Below are positions 45,475 to 54,131 of a stretch of 64,000 nucleotides of DNA, in pieces. The position numbers and the translations under genes were made by a program. The notes below the pieces were generated by a model. It was given only the letters and a program-made list of their open reading frames with translations, made no database searches and was not told where the DNA came from. Each line of letters opens with the position of its first letter. Position 1 is the stretch's first letter. This DNA is from an alpha proteobacterium HIMB5 (GTDB taxonomy: Bacteria; Pseudomonadota; Alphaproteobacteria; Pelagibacterales; Pelagibacteraceae). Location of the stretch: assembly GCA_000299095.1 (NCBI GenBank), contig CP003809.1:558001-622000 (forward strand), written 5' to 3'.

Positions 45475-46231
45475 TTCTCACTGCCACCTAGATCATGAAC
45501 CGTTATTTAACAATCTAGAAGCAGTAATTCAAAGATCAAAAGACGTTGGCATTACAAAATTGCTTACTATCAGTACTTCTTTAAAAAGCTTTCAAAATGT
45601 TAAAGAGCTCATTCAAAAAGATGAGATAATTTACGGTAGTTTTGGTATTCATCCTCATGAAACTAATAATGACCAATTAACAAAAGAATTAATTATTCAA
45701 AATTCAAAACCTTTTGAAAGAATTATTGGTATAGGAGAGACTGGCTTAGATTTTTTCTACAAAAACTCAAATGAAAAAAATCAAGAAACTAGTTTTGTAA
45801 ACCATATTGAGGCTGCTATAGAATTAGATTTACCTATAATAATTCATTCAAGAGATGCTGAGATTAAAACTTTTGAAATTCTAAAAGATTATAGGAATCA
45901 AAATCCAAAACTTTTAATGCATTGTTTCACAGGTAGTTTAGATTTTGCAAAAAAATTACTGGACCTTGGATCTTTTTTTTCAGCAAGTGGAATAATAACA
46001 TTTAAAAATGCAAAAGATTTACAGAATACATTTAAGTATATACCAATTGAAAAAACACTTATTGAAACTGATAGTCCTTTCTTGGCACCAATACCAAATA
46101 GAGGAAAAAAAAATGAACCATCATTCATTAAACATACCGCTATAAAACTTAGTGAAATAAAAGAAATAGATTTTGAAAAATTAGTTTCTGAAACTACAAA
46201 AAATTTTAATAGATTATTTAATTTTTCATGA
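45467..46231 (+). CDS. tatD: TatD-family metal-dependent hydrolase
   Basis: The 254-aa TIM-barrel hydrolase has metal-ligand motifs DSHCHLDH (about 3-10), GIHPHE (about 61-66), GETGLDFFY (about 86-94), IHSRDA (about 125-130), HCFTGS (about 149-154) and ETDSPFLAP (about 199-207). TatD proteins have 3'-5' DNase or related hydrolase activity; despite the name they are not part of the translocase. The metG-tatD-MBL order is conserved. Confidence 0.93.
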   Translation: MIDSHCHLDHEPLFNNLEAVIQRSKDVGITKLLTISTSLKSFQNVKELIQKDEIIYGSFGIHPHETNNDQLTKELIIQNSKPFERIIGIGETGLDFFYKNSNEKNQETSFVNHIEAAIELDLPIIIHSRDAEIKTFEILKDYRNQNPKLLMHCFTGSLDFAKKLLDLGSFFSASGIITFKNAKDLQNTFKYIPIEKTLIETDSPFLAPIPNRGKKNEPSFIKHTAIKLSEIKEIDFEKLVSETTKNFNRLFNFS

Positions 46232-46998
46232 AATTTATAATTTTAGGTTGCGGTAGTTCAATGGGTGTACCTAGAGCTGATGGTAATTTTGGTAATTGCA
46301 ACCCCAATAATAAAAAAAATTATAGAACTAGATGTTCGGCTTTATTAAAAACTGATAATAAAAATATTTTAATTGATACTTCACCAGATTTAAGACAGCA
46401 ACTAATAAATAATAAAATTAACAATATAGACTACGTACTATTTTCACATATGCATGCTGATCAAACACATGGAATAAATGATTTAAGAGTTTTCTATATT
46501 AAAAATAAAAAAACTATTCCAGCTTATGCTGATGCTGCTACAACAAAATATCTAAAAAAATCTTTTAGTTATTGCTTTAAATCTTTCAATAAAGAATATC
46601 CTGCAATTATTCAGCTTAATAAAACTAAAAATATTATGAAAATTAAGGACAAACAAAAAACTATAAAAATAAATTCATTTCCCGTTCCGCATGGTAAAGT
46701 TAAAAGTATTTGCTATATATTTGATCAAAAGTTAGCTTACATTAGTGATGTAAGTAATATTGAAAAAAAGTATTTTAAATATTTCAAAAATCTAAAATAT
46801 CTTGTCATTGATTGCCTTTGGTATAGATATCATCCATCACATCTAAATTTAGAAAAAGTATTAGAATTAACAAAAATTTTAAAACCAAAAAAAACTATTT
46901 TAACAAATCTCCACTCTGATCTTGATTATAAAGAATTATTAAAAAGATTACCAAAAAAGATAATTCCTGCATATGATGGATTAACTTTGAATTTATAA
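46228..46998 (+). CDS. PhnP-like metallo-beta-lactamase-fold hydrolase
   Basis: The 256-aa MBL-fold protein has an opening GCGSSMGVPRADG (about 7-19) typical of the PhnP/YcfA-adjacent family. The zinc motif reads SHMHADQTHGINDLR: H74-x-H76-x-D78-Q79, with Gln where the usual HxHxDH has His. PHGK (about 153-156), DVSNI and HSD (near the C-terminus) provide further likely ligands. The family hydrolyses cyclic phosphodiesters, but the substrate here is unknown. It overlaps tatD by 4 bp and the convergent gpx by 6 bp. Confidence 0.85.
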   Translation: MKFIILGCGSSMGVPRADGNFGNCNPNNKKNYRTRCSALLKTDNKNILIDTSPDLRQQLINNKINNIDYVLFSHMHADQTHGINDLRVFYIKNKKTIPAYADAATTKYLKKSFSYCFKSFNKEYPAIIQLNKTKNIMKIKDKQKTIKINSFPVPHGKVKSICYIFDQKLAYISDVSNIEKKYFKYFKNLKYLVIDCLWYRYHPSHLNLEKVLELTKILKPKKTILTNLHSDLDYKELLKRLPKKIIPAYDGLTLNL

Positions 46999-47544
46999 AA
47001 TCTTTTCTAAAACAGAAATAATTTTTGATGATAATGGTTTTGTAAATGAACCATATGCTTCTTGAATTTTACCTTCATTATTTATTATGATTTTATGGAA
47101 ATTCCATTTTGGAACAGATGAATTGCCAAAATTTTCTTTTGCCCATTTATAAATGGGATGCGCATCATCACCCTTAACATTTACTTTTTCTGTCATAGGA
47201 AAAGTAATATTGAAATTTGTTTCACAAAACTCTTTTATTTCTTTATTTGATCCAGGTTCTTGACCGCCAAATTGATTTGAGGGAACACCTAAAACTATAA
47301 AATTTTGATCCTTATATTTTTCATATAAATTTTGTAAATCTGAATATTGTTTTGTAAAACCACAGTTACTTGCAACGTTTACTAGCAATACAGTTTTGCC
47401 TTTATAATCTGATAATTTAATGTTCTCACCTGTGATAGATTTAATTTCAAAATCATAAAAAATTTTTTCATATTTTGCGTTTGATTTTGATAGAAAAGTA
47501 AACATTAATATTGTTATAAATAAAGTTAATTTCAATAATTTCAT
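46993..47544 (-). CDS. glutathione peroxidase-family thiol peroxidase, exported
   Basis: The 183-aa protein has a signal peptide (about 1-23) and a GPx fold. The peroxidatic Cys is in LLVNVASNCGFTKQY (about 52-66), the Gln is in VPSNQFGGQEPG (about 92-103), and the catalytic Trp is in PKWNFHKI (about 149-156). It is a Cys (not selenocysteine) enzyme that most likely uses thioredoxin-like donors to reduce peroxides. Overlap of 4 bp with nhaA suggests co-transcription. Confidence 0.92.
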   Translation of the reverse strand: MKLLKLTLFITILMFTFLSKSNAKYEKIFYDFEIKSITGENIKLSDYKGKTVLLVNVASNCGFTKQYSDLQNLYEKYKDQNFIVLGVPSNQFGGQEPGSNKEIKEFCETNFNITFPMTEKVNVKGDDAHPIYKWAKENFGNSSVPKWNFHKIIINNEGKIQEAYGSFTKPLSSKIISVLEKIL

Positions 47545-48716
47545 CTTTTCTTTGATGAAATTAATAATATCAGATATCCAAATACTGTAGATAATAAAGA
47601 ACCAGATAAAACACCTATCTTAACTCCATCTATATACTGAAGATTATCTACAAATGCTAAATTTCCAACGAATAAACTCATAGTAAAACCAATACCAGTT
47701 AATATTGAAACACCATAAATACTTAACCAATTTGAATTGTTTGGCATCTCTGCAAATTTAAATTTGATTGATATATAAGAAAATAATAAAACACCTATTT
47801 GTTTTCCAAAAAATAAACCAAGTAATATTCCTAATGGAACAGGATTTAATAACGTACTAAACGTTAATCCACTTAAACTCACACCAGCGTTTGCGAATGC
47901 AAATATTGGCATAATAATAAATGCAACATATGGCGAAATTGCATGTTCTATTTTTACAAGTAATGAAAAATCTTTATCTTTAATTCTATGTGGAATAGTA
48001 GTCGCCAATAAAACTCCCGCTATTGTTGCGTGTACTCCTGATTTATATGTAAAGTACCACATAAATAAACCTACAATCAAATAAGGTGTAAATATTTTGA
48101 CTGAAAATTTATTTAATATTAATAAAACAATGAATGATAATAAAATTAAACCTAAATTCATTATACTCAAATCACCAGAGTAGAAAAAAGCGATGATTAA
48201 TATTGCTCCTAGATCATCAATTATTGCAAGAGCTGTTAAAAAAACTTTCAAAGATATTGGTACTCTTGAACCGAGTAAAGATAGAATACCTAAAGAAAAA
48301 GCTATATCTGTTGCTGAAGGAATTGCCCATCCATTGATTGTTTCTGCATTACCGTAGTTTATTACAACATAAAATAAAGCTGGTATCACCATACCACCAA
48401 CTGCAGCAATAATTGGAAGTAAAGCCTGTTTCAAATTAGATAACTCACCTTGCAAAAATTCTCTTTTTATTTCTAATGTTACAAAAAAGAAGAATATTGC
48501 CATTAAGGCATCGTTAATCCAATGGTGAACAGAAAGTTTCAGTCCAAATTCATTTATACCAATAAATAAGTATTTTTCTAAAGAATAAAAATATAAATCA
48601 CTAAAATTACTATTACTAATTATAAGAGCTAAGATAGCAGCTATAAGCAATATTAGACCACTAGCAGCTTCTAATTTAAAAAACCATTTAAAGGGCTTTG
48701 AAATATAATTAATCAT
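47541..48716 (-). CDS. nhaA: Na+/H+ antiporter NhaA
   Basis: The 391-aa protein has about 11-12 membrane segments. NhaA signatures include HHWINDALMAIFFFFVTLEIKRE (core NDALMAIFFFFVTLEIKRE), the ion-binding region ATDIAFSLG (about 135-143) and the double-Asp ALAIIDDLGAILIIA (about 162-176). It exchanges sodium for protons across the inner membrane, fitting a marine cell. It is 3 bp from the upstream zinc-ribbon gene on the same strand. Confidence 0.96.
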   Translation of the reverse strand: MINYISKPFKWFFKLEAASGLILLIAAILALIISNSNFSDLYFYSLEKYLFIGINEFGLKLSVHHWINDALMAIFFFFVTLEIKREFLQGELSNLKQALLPIIAAVGGMVIPALFYVVINYGNAETINGWAIPSATDIAFSLGILSLLGSRVPISLKVFLTALAIIDDLGAILIIAFFYSGDLSIMNLGLILLSFIVLLILNKFSVKIFTPYLIVGLFMWYFTYKSGVHATIAGVLLATTIPHRIKDKDFSLLVKIEHAISPYVAFIIMPIFAFANAGVSLSGLTFSTLLNPVPLGILLGLFFGKQIGVLLFSYISIKFKFAEMPNNSNWLSIYGVSILTGIGFTMSLFVGNLAFVDNLQYIDGVKIGVLSGSLLSTVFGYLILLISSKKR

Positions 48717-48719
48717 AAT

Positions 48720-49142
48720 TTAAGAAATTAGATCTTTAATAAAAAATTTAATATCTTTCAATGATTCTATCAAATTAAATAAAAATAGTTCTAAATTTGG
48801 AAATATACTACTTAAAGGTGATTTAAAAGTATCCAATATAATAACTACAGCAATAATTGATATTATAAAAACTATAAAATAACCAAAAATTTTAAAAAGA
48901 ATACCACCAAAATTTTTTTGATTTTTTTTGATTTGAACTTCTGCCTCTTCATTCACATTTGATTGATGTTCTGTAATTTCTTCAGTTGTTTGATTATCTG
49001 ATAATTCTAAACCTGAAAGCTTAGAGATTTTGTAAAACCATTTATGATCACAGGCACTACATTGTAACAATCGACCATTTTCAGGTATGAGTTCAGAATC
49101 TACTTCAAAGTTTTTATTACAATTTTCACAGCTAATAATCAT
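48720..49142 (-). CDS. MJ0042-type zinc-ribbon membrane protein
   Basis: The 140-aa protein has an N-terminal zinc ribbon with CxxC pairs at about C5/C8 (SCENC) and C28/C31 (CSACDHKWFY). A linker and one membrane helix follow (about 86-108), then a short C-terminal tail. The ribbon type is common at the N-terminus of alphaproteobacterial membrane proteins of unknown role. Partners cannot be inferred from the sequence. Confidence 0.82.
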   Translation of the reverse strand: MIISCENCNKNFEVDSELIPENGRLLQCSACDHKWFYKISKLSGLELSDNQTTEEITEHQSNVNEEAEVQIKKNQKNFGGILFKIFGYFIVFIISIIAVVIILDTFKSPLSSIFPNLELFLFNLIESLKDIKFFIKDLIS

Positions 49143-49234
49143 AGGATTTATATAGCAGAAATGTTTAAAATGTCCTTATTTTGATTATCTTTATACGTTG
49201 AAAATTATAATAAGTACTGTATTAGTTACTTGCT

Positions 49235-49311
<77 letters not shown>

Positions 49312-49316
49312 TTCTT

Positions 49317-49598
49317 ATGAGAAAAGCTAAAATTTACATTCCTAATAAAAATCCAATGCAATCAGGTTTAGGTAAAACAAACAAATGGATATTAGAATTT
49401 GAAACCAATGATCCAACAGAAAACCCTCTTATGGGCTGGGAAAGTTCTGACGATACATTAACTGAATTAAAATTAGAATTTTCTTCAAAAGAACTAGCAA
49501 TTGAATATGCTAAAAAAAATAAAATTGATTTTGAAATAATAGAACCTAGAAAAAGAAAAATTGTAAAAAAATCGTACGCAGATAATTTTTTAAAATAA
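49317..49598 (+). CDS. NADH dehydrogenase accessory subunit, NDUFS4 (18 kDa) type
   Basis: The 93-aa protein belongs to the ETC complex I subunit conserved-region family. Motifs are MRKAKIYIPNKNPMQSG (about 1-17), WILEFETNDPTENPLMGWESS (core NPLMGWESS, about 37-45) and FSSKELAIEYAKKN (about 55-68). In alphaproteobacteria and mitochondria this subunit stabilises the NADH-oxidising module of complex I. It is placed alone downstream of tRNA-Pro and 3 bp before the transporter gene. Confidence 0.9.
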   Translation: MRKAKIYIPNKNPMQSGLGKTNKWILEFETNDPTENPLMGWESSDDTLTELKLEFSSKELAIEYAKKNKIDFEIIEPRKRKIVKKSYADNFLK

Positions 49599-49601
49599 TA
49601 A

Positions 49602-50591
49602 ATGTTTAGATTTTTTACTCAAAGAAATTGGTTTTTTTGGTCTTGGATTGGTTCTTTTATAATTTTATCTTCTTTATGGATTCAAGTTAAAATTGATGTA
49701 AAAATAAACGAGTGGTTTGGACAATTTTACGACATGATCCAAAAAGCTTTATCAGCTCCAAATTCAATAACAATTGATGAATATTGGGCCAGTCTATTGT
49801 CATTTATCACATTAGCTGCGATGTACGTTGGTGTTGCAGTTCTTGTAAGTTTTTTTACATCACATTATTTATTCAGGTGGAGAACAGCTATGGTTGAGTG
49901 GTATCATAGTGTTTATGATAAAGCTCGAAAAATTGAAGGTGCAGCACAAAGAGTTCAAGAAGACACGATAAAATTTTCAAGAATAATGGAGTCCTTGGGT
50001 ACAAGTCTAATTGAAGCTTTAATGATATTAATTGAATTCATGCCTATACTTTTCGGGTTAAGTATTGGAATACCAATTTTCTTCTTTGGTGATTGGGATT
50101 ATGGATTAATTGTTGGTGCTTTGATTTGGTCAGTAGGTGGAACAATTTTTTTAATTTTGTTAGGACTAATTTTAAGATTAGTGGGTGTTGAATATGATCT
50201 TCAAAAAAAAGAGGCTGCATATAGAAAAATTTTAGTCATTGCTGAAGATGATGGTTCTATAAGACCAAAATCAATTGATGAATTATTCGATGATGTAAGA
50301 AGTATCCATTTCTTAAGTTATATAAGATATTTATATTTTAATATTGGCAGAATTGCTTATTTACAAGCCAATGTTTTATCAGCTTATGTTTTTTTAGCAC
50401 CAGCAATCGTTGCTGGAGCCGTAACATTAGGTGTTATGCAGCAAATTATAAGAGCCTTTGGTAGAGTAGAGGGGTCTATGCAATACATATTAAAAGCATG
50501 GCCAACAATTATTGAATTAGCAAGTGTATACAAAAGATTAAGAGAATTTGAAAATAAGATACAAACAACTGAAGCACCTCAAGAAATTTAA
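49602..50591 (+). CDS. SbmA/BacA-like peptide transporter family protein
   Basis: The 329-aa protein has about six to seven membrane segments and no ATPase domain. Motifs typical of SbmA/BacA are INEWFGQFYDMIQKAL (about 35-50), YLFRWRTAMVEWYHSVY (about 89-105), RVQEDTIKFSRIMESLG (about 118-134) and the C-terminal VYKRLREFENKI. The family imports peptides and related compounds using the proton gradient. BacA homologues are usually about 400 aa; this is shorter. Start 3 bp after the NDUFS4-like gene, and end overlaps glpX by 1 bp. Confidence 0.88.
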   Translation: MFRFFTQRNWFFWSWIGSFIILSSLWIQVKIDVKINEWFGQFYDMIQKALSAPNSITIDEYWASLLSFITLAAMYVGVAVLVSFFTSHYLFRWRTAMVEWYHSVYDKARKIEGAAQRVQEDTIKFSRIMESLGTSLIEALMILIEFMPILFGLSIGIPIFFFGDWDYGLIVGALIWSVGGTIFLILLGLILRLVGVEYDLQKKEAAYRKILVIAEDDGSIRPKSIDELFDDVRSIHFLSYIRYLYFNIGRIAYLQANVLSAYVFLAPAIVAGAVTLGVMQQIIRAFGRVEGSMQYILKAWPTIIELASVYKRLREFENKIQTTEAPQEI

Positions 50592-51535
50592 TGACCATAG
50601 ATAAGAAATATATTGATCAAATAATAAAAGTTTCATCTAAAGCAGCATATGCTTCATCCTTATTAGTAGGAAAGAATGATAAAATAGCTGCAGATAAAGC
50701 TGCTGTTGATGCAATGAGAGCAGAATTAAATTTACTTGATATAAACGGAAAAGTTGTTATTGGTGAAGGTGAACTTGATGAAGCGCCAATGCTTTATATT
50801 GGTGAAATACTAGGCACAAAAAAAGGTCCAGATATCGATATTGCAGTTGATCCTGTTGAGGGTACAAATTTTGCTGCAAAAAATTTACCAGGAGCTTTAT
50901 CTGTTATAGCTATAGCAAATAAAGGCAATCTTTTTCATGCGCCAGAAACATATATGGATAAAATTGCTGCTAATGTAAATCAGGCAAATATTGTTGATTT
51001 AGATTTTAACACGAGGACAAATCTAGATAACCTTGCTCAATATAAAAATAAAAACTTAGAAGATTTAGTTGTTTGTATATTGGAAAGGCCAAGACATAAA
51101 AAAATTATTGATGAAATTCATAATTCAGGAGCAAAAACTAAACTAATAACTGATGGTGATGTTGCTGGTGCATTGCTAGTTACTAAAGAAGATTTTAATG
51201 TTGACCTTTTTTTAGGTATAGGTGGTGGTCCAGAAGGTGTTTTAGCAGCATCAGCTCTAGATGCATTTGGTTGTTTTTTTCAAGGAAGATTTATTTTTGA
51301 TAACGATGAAGACAAAAAAAGAGCAGAAAATATGGGTATAAACGATTTAGAAAAAAAATATTCATTAAATGAAATTGTTTCTGGAGACTCAATTTTTTGC
51401 GCAACAGGTATCACCTCAGGAGATTTGGTTAAAGGTATAAGTGTAAATGAAAATACTTTTACATCTGAGACCTTAGTTACTCACAAAAAATCAAATTTTA
51501 AAAAAAATATATCAAAAACATATGATATTAAATGA
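50591..51535 (+). CDS. glpX: fructose-1,6-bisphosphatase class II
   Basis: The 314-aa protein belongs to the GlpX family in the inositol-phosphatase fold. Motifs are KVVIGEGELDEAPMLYIGE (core GEGELDEAP, about 58-66), IAVDPVEGTN (about 83-92), TDGDVAGALL (about 192-201) and LFLGIGGGPEGVLAASAL (about 211-228). It catalyses the gluconeogenic dephosphorylation of fructose-1,6-bisphosphate. It overlaps recJ by 4 bp. Confidence 0.94.
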   Translation: MTIDKKYIDQIIKVSSKAAYASSLLVGKNDKIAADKAAVDAMRAELNLLDINGKVVIGEGELDEAPMLYIGEILGTKKGPDIDIAVDPVEGTNFAAKNLPGALSVIAIANKGNLFHAPETYMDKIAANVNQANIVDLDFNTRTNLDNLAQYKNKNLEDLVVCILERPRHKKIIDEIHNSGAKTKLITDGDVAGALLVTKEDFNVDLFLGIGGGPEGVLAASALDAFGCFFQGRFIFDNDEDKKRAENMGINDLEKKYSLNEIVSGDSIFCATGITSGDLVKGISVNENTFTSETLVTHKKSNFKKNISKTYDIK

Positions 51536-53214
51536 TTTCTGTTAATGGGAATTCATGGAGAGAAATTGAAGTTAATAAGAGATTAGTTCAAAAGTTTAAA
51601 CAAGATTTTAAATTTAGTGAAAATATATCAAAACTTTTAATTAATAGGGATTATAACCAAGAAGAAATTCATTCATTAAATAATACTATTAATTTTAAAA
51701 ATCCTTTTACAAATGATCCGGACTTTATCAAATCAAAAAAATTAATTCTTGATTATATCAAAAATAAAAAAAAAATACTTATAATAGGTGATTACGATGT
51801 TGATGGTTCTGTTTCAACATCAATGTTAATAAAATTTTTTCAAAATATTAATCATTCATATGATTTTTATATTCCTGATAGAACTTCTGATGGTTATGGG
51901 CTTTCTGAAAATTTGTTAGAAAAACTTAAAAATAGATTAACCGATTTAGTTATAGTTGTAGACTCTGGATCTAAATCACATAAGGCAATAAATTATTTGA
52001 ATGATTTGAAAATAAAGTCAATTATTATTGATCATCATGAAATATCTAAACCTTTTCCAAAAAGCACAGTTTTAATAAATCCTAAAAAAACTAGTCTAAA
52101 TTACAATCAAATTAATTTATGTGCTAGTGCATTAGTTTATTTTTTAATTGATATATTAAAAAAGGAACTAAATTTAGATATTTCAACAAAATTAAATTTA
52201 TTTTTAACTGCTTTAGCTACAATCTGTGATGTTATGCCTTTGAGAGGTTTAAATAGAAATATCATAATTAAAGCATTTAAAGAATATAATTATAAGAATT
52301 CGTATTTTATTAATTATCTATTAACGAAAATTAAAAAAAGAAATAGTTTAGAATATAATGATTTTGGTTATCTGATTGGACCAATTTTAAATTCAGGTGG
52401 TAGATTAAATAAATCTAATTTACCAGTAAATCTGATTACTTCTTCAAATAAAACTGAAATTAAAAAAATTTCAGATAATCTTATTAATTTAAATAATATA
52501 AGAAAAGATATCGAAAAAAAAATTATTAATGAAATTAATGAAAAAGATTTAATATTAATTAAAAATAAAATTTTAATAATAAAAGACCTAAGTATTCCGG
52601 AAGGTTTAATTGGTATAATAGCTTCAAGATTTCTTGAAAAATTTAATAAAACAGCAATTGTAATAACACAATCAGGTAATTTATTAAAAGGGTCAGCTAG
52701 ATCAAACTCCGAAATAAATATAGGTTCAGTTATTAACAATGGAGTTATGAATAAGATATTAGATATAGGGGGTGGTCATCAAATGGCAGCTGGTTTTTCA
52801 TTAAAAAAAAATAACTTTAAAAAGTTTAAAAAATATTTAAGCAATTATAAAATTTTAAATTCAATTAAACCAAATTACTATATCTCAAAGATTTCTTCAT
52901 CAGCAATTAATTTAGAATTTATTAAAGATATGAATAAATTATCTCCATTTGGAAATTCGAATGAAAATCCTGTTTTCCTTATAGAAAATTTAAAAATATA
53001 TAAACCCAGAACGATTAATGAGAGTCATATTTTTTGTTTATTAAAAGATGATAATAAAAAAATTTATGATGCTATAGCTTTTAATGTAATGAACACTAAA
53101 ATTAAAGATTATTTGCTTAATTATAAAAACAAAATAAAAGTTTTATGTAAATTTAATTTATCTGGTCAAAAAAATAATAGGATTAATATTCATATTGTTG
53201 ATATTATTACCTAA
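51532..53214 (+). CDS. recJ: single-stranded-DNA-specific exonuclease RecJ
   Basis: The 560-aa DHH-family nuclease has metal motifs IGDYDVDGSVSTSML (about 82-96), VVDSGS (about 142-147) and IIDHHEI (about 164-170). A DHHA1 domain contains GGGHQMAAGFSL (about 414-425). It degrades single-stranded DNA 5' to 3' in repair and recombination. It is followed by tRNA-Glu after a 45-bp gap. Confidence 0.94.
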   Translation: MISVNGNSWREIEVNKRLVQKFKQDFKFSENISKLLINRDYNQEEIHSLNNTINFKNPFTNDPDFIKSKKLILDYIKNKKKILIIGDYDVDGSVSTSMLIKFFQNINHSYDFYIPDRTSDGYGLSENLLEKLKNRLTDLVIVVDSGSKSHKAINYLNDLKIKSIIIDHHEISKPFPKSTVLINPKKTSLNYNQINLCASALVYFLIDILKKELNLDISTKLNLFLTALATICDVMPLRGLNRNIIIKAFKEYNYKNSYFINYLLTKIKKRNSLEYNDFGYLIGPILNSGGRLNKSNLPVNLITSSNKTEIKKISDNLINLNNIRKDIEKKIINEINEKDLILIKNKILIIKDLSIPEGLIGIIASRFLEKFNKTAIVITQSGNLLKGSARSNSEINIGSVINNGVMNKILDIGGGHQMAAGFSLKKNNFKKFKKYLSNYKILNSIKPNYYISKISSSAINLEFIKDMNKLSPFGNSNENPVFLIENLKIYKPRTINESHIFCLLKDDNKKIYDAIAFNVMNTKIKDYLLNYKNKIKVLCKFNLSGQKNNRINIHIVDIIT

Positions 53215-53259
53215 TTAAACTTGATAAATTTTAACTTTTACAATAAAAGACTCGTTTCT

Positions 53260-53334
53260 GGTCCCTTCGTCTATCGGTTAGGACACGTGGTTTTCATCCT
53301 CGAAAGAGGGGTTCGATTCCCCTAGGGACCGCCA
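53260..53334 (+). tRNA. tRNA-Glu(UUC), CCA encoded, with anticodon-stem mismatch
   Basis: The acceptor GGTCCCT pairs with AGGGACC. The D-stem is GTC..GAC. The anticodon loop TTTTCAT gives anticodon TTC. The T-arm is AGGGG-TTCGATT-CCCCT, with discriminator G and CCA at 53332-53334. The anticodon stem CGTGG/CCTCG has four pairs and a central U-U opposition (positions 29:41), which is unusual. It lies at the border between conserved genes and the accessory glycan cluster. Confidence 0.93.
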
Positions 53335-53338
53335 AAAA

Positions 53339-53608
53339 ATGAAATATTTTGTTTACATGATTTTATCCAAAATCAACAACAGATTTATTTCTTACGTCGG
53401 ATATACTAATAATCTTCAAAAAAGACTTATTTTACATAATACATCAAAAGGTGCAAAATTTACTAAAGGGAATACATGGAAACTTATATATTCAAAAACA
53501 TATTATGATAAAAGCAAAGCTATGAGAGAAGAATTTAAATTAAAAAAAAATTATTTAAAAAGAAAAACTTTAAAAAATAATTTTTTACTAAAAAATGAAA
53601 TTAATTAA
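53339..53608 (+). CDS. GIY-YIG nuclease-family protein (UPF0213/YhbQ type)
   Basis: The 89-aa protein is a stand-alone GIY-YIG domain: YFVYMILSK (about 3-11) supplies the first motif and YVGYTNNLQKRLILHN (about 19-34) the second, with the conserved Arg in QKRL. A catalytic Glu in MREEFKLKK (about 62-70) is also seen. Such small proteins are common in bacteria and often sit near mobile or variable regions. Their role (DNA repair or structure-specific cleavage) is unclear. It starts 4 bp after tRNA-Glu. Confidence 0.82.
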   Translation: MKYFVYMILSKINNRFISYVGYTNNLQKRLILHNTSKGAKFTKGNTWKLIYSKTYYDKSKAMREEFKLKKNYLKRKTLKNNFLLKNEIN

Positions 53609-54125
53609 AACAAAATTCATTAACGGTCCAAAAATTTTAAAAACAAAAATTTTTAAAGATAATAGAGGTTTTTTAAAAGAAACTTTTCAAAATAAAGTTG
53701 TTAATCAAAAATTCCCTTTTGACATAATGTCTTTTTCAAAAAAAAATGTTTTACGAGGATTGCATCTGCAAACTGTTAATTCACAAGCAAAATTAATTAC
53801 AGTCACATATGGTAAAATTTTTGATGTAGCAGTTGACTTAAGAAGAAATTCTAAAACATTTGGAAAATATGTTTCAATAGTTATATCTCATAATGATGCA
53901 TTTTCTTTCTATATTCCAGAAGGTTTTGCCCATGGTTTTGTCTGTCTAAGTAAAACCTGTACTGTTAATTATAAATGTTCAAACTACAGGCATTCTAAGT
54001 CAGAAAAAACAATTTCTTGGGATGATAAAAATATAAATATTAAATGGCCAATCAAAAAACCTATTTTATCAGTAAAAGATATAAATGGAATGAGTTTAAT
54101 TGATTATAAAAAAGAACAATTGTGA
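53595..54125 (+). CDS. rfbC: dTDP-4-dehydrorhamnose 3,5-epimerase-like cupin
   Basis: The 176-aa protein belongs to the RmlC/RfbC family. Motifs are FKDNRGFLKETF (about 20-31), LRGLHLQTVNSQAKLITVTYG (core GLHLQ, about 53-57, with the catalytic His), DVAVDLRRNSKTFGKY (about 77-92) and IPEGFAHGFVCLS (about 108-120, with FAHGF). It makes dTDP-sugars for surface polysaccharide. The rest of the rhamnose pathway (rfbA, B, D) is not in this window, so it may act on another dTDP-hexose. It overlaps the GIY-YIG gene by 14 bp. Confidence 0.87.
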   Translation: MKLIKTKFINGPKILKTKIFKDNRGFLKETFQNKVVNQKFPFDIMSFSKKNVLRGLHLQTVNSQAKLITVTYGKIFDVAVDLRRNSKTFGKYVSIVISHNDAFSFYIPEGFAHGFVCLSKTCTVNYKCSNYRHSKSEKTISWDDKNINIKWPIKKPILSVKDINGMSLIDYKKEQL

Positions 54126-54131
54126 TTGAAA

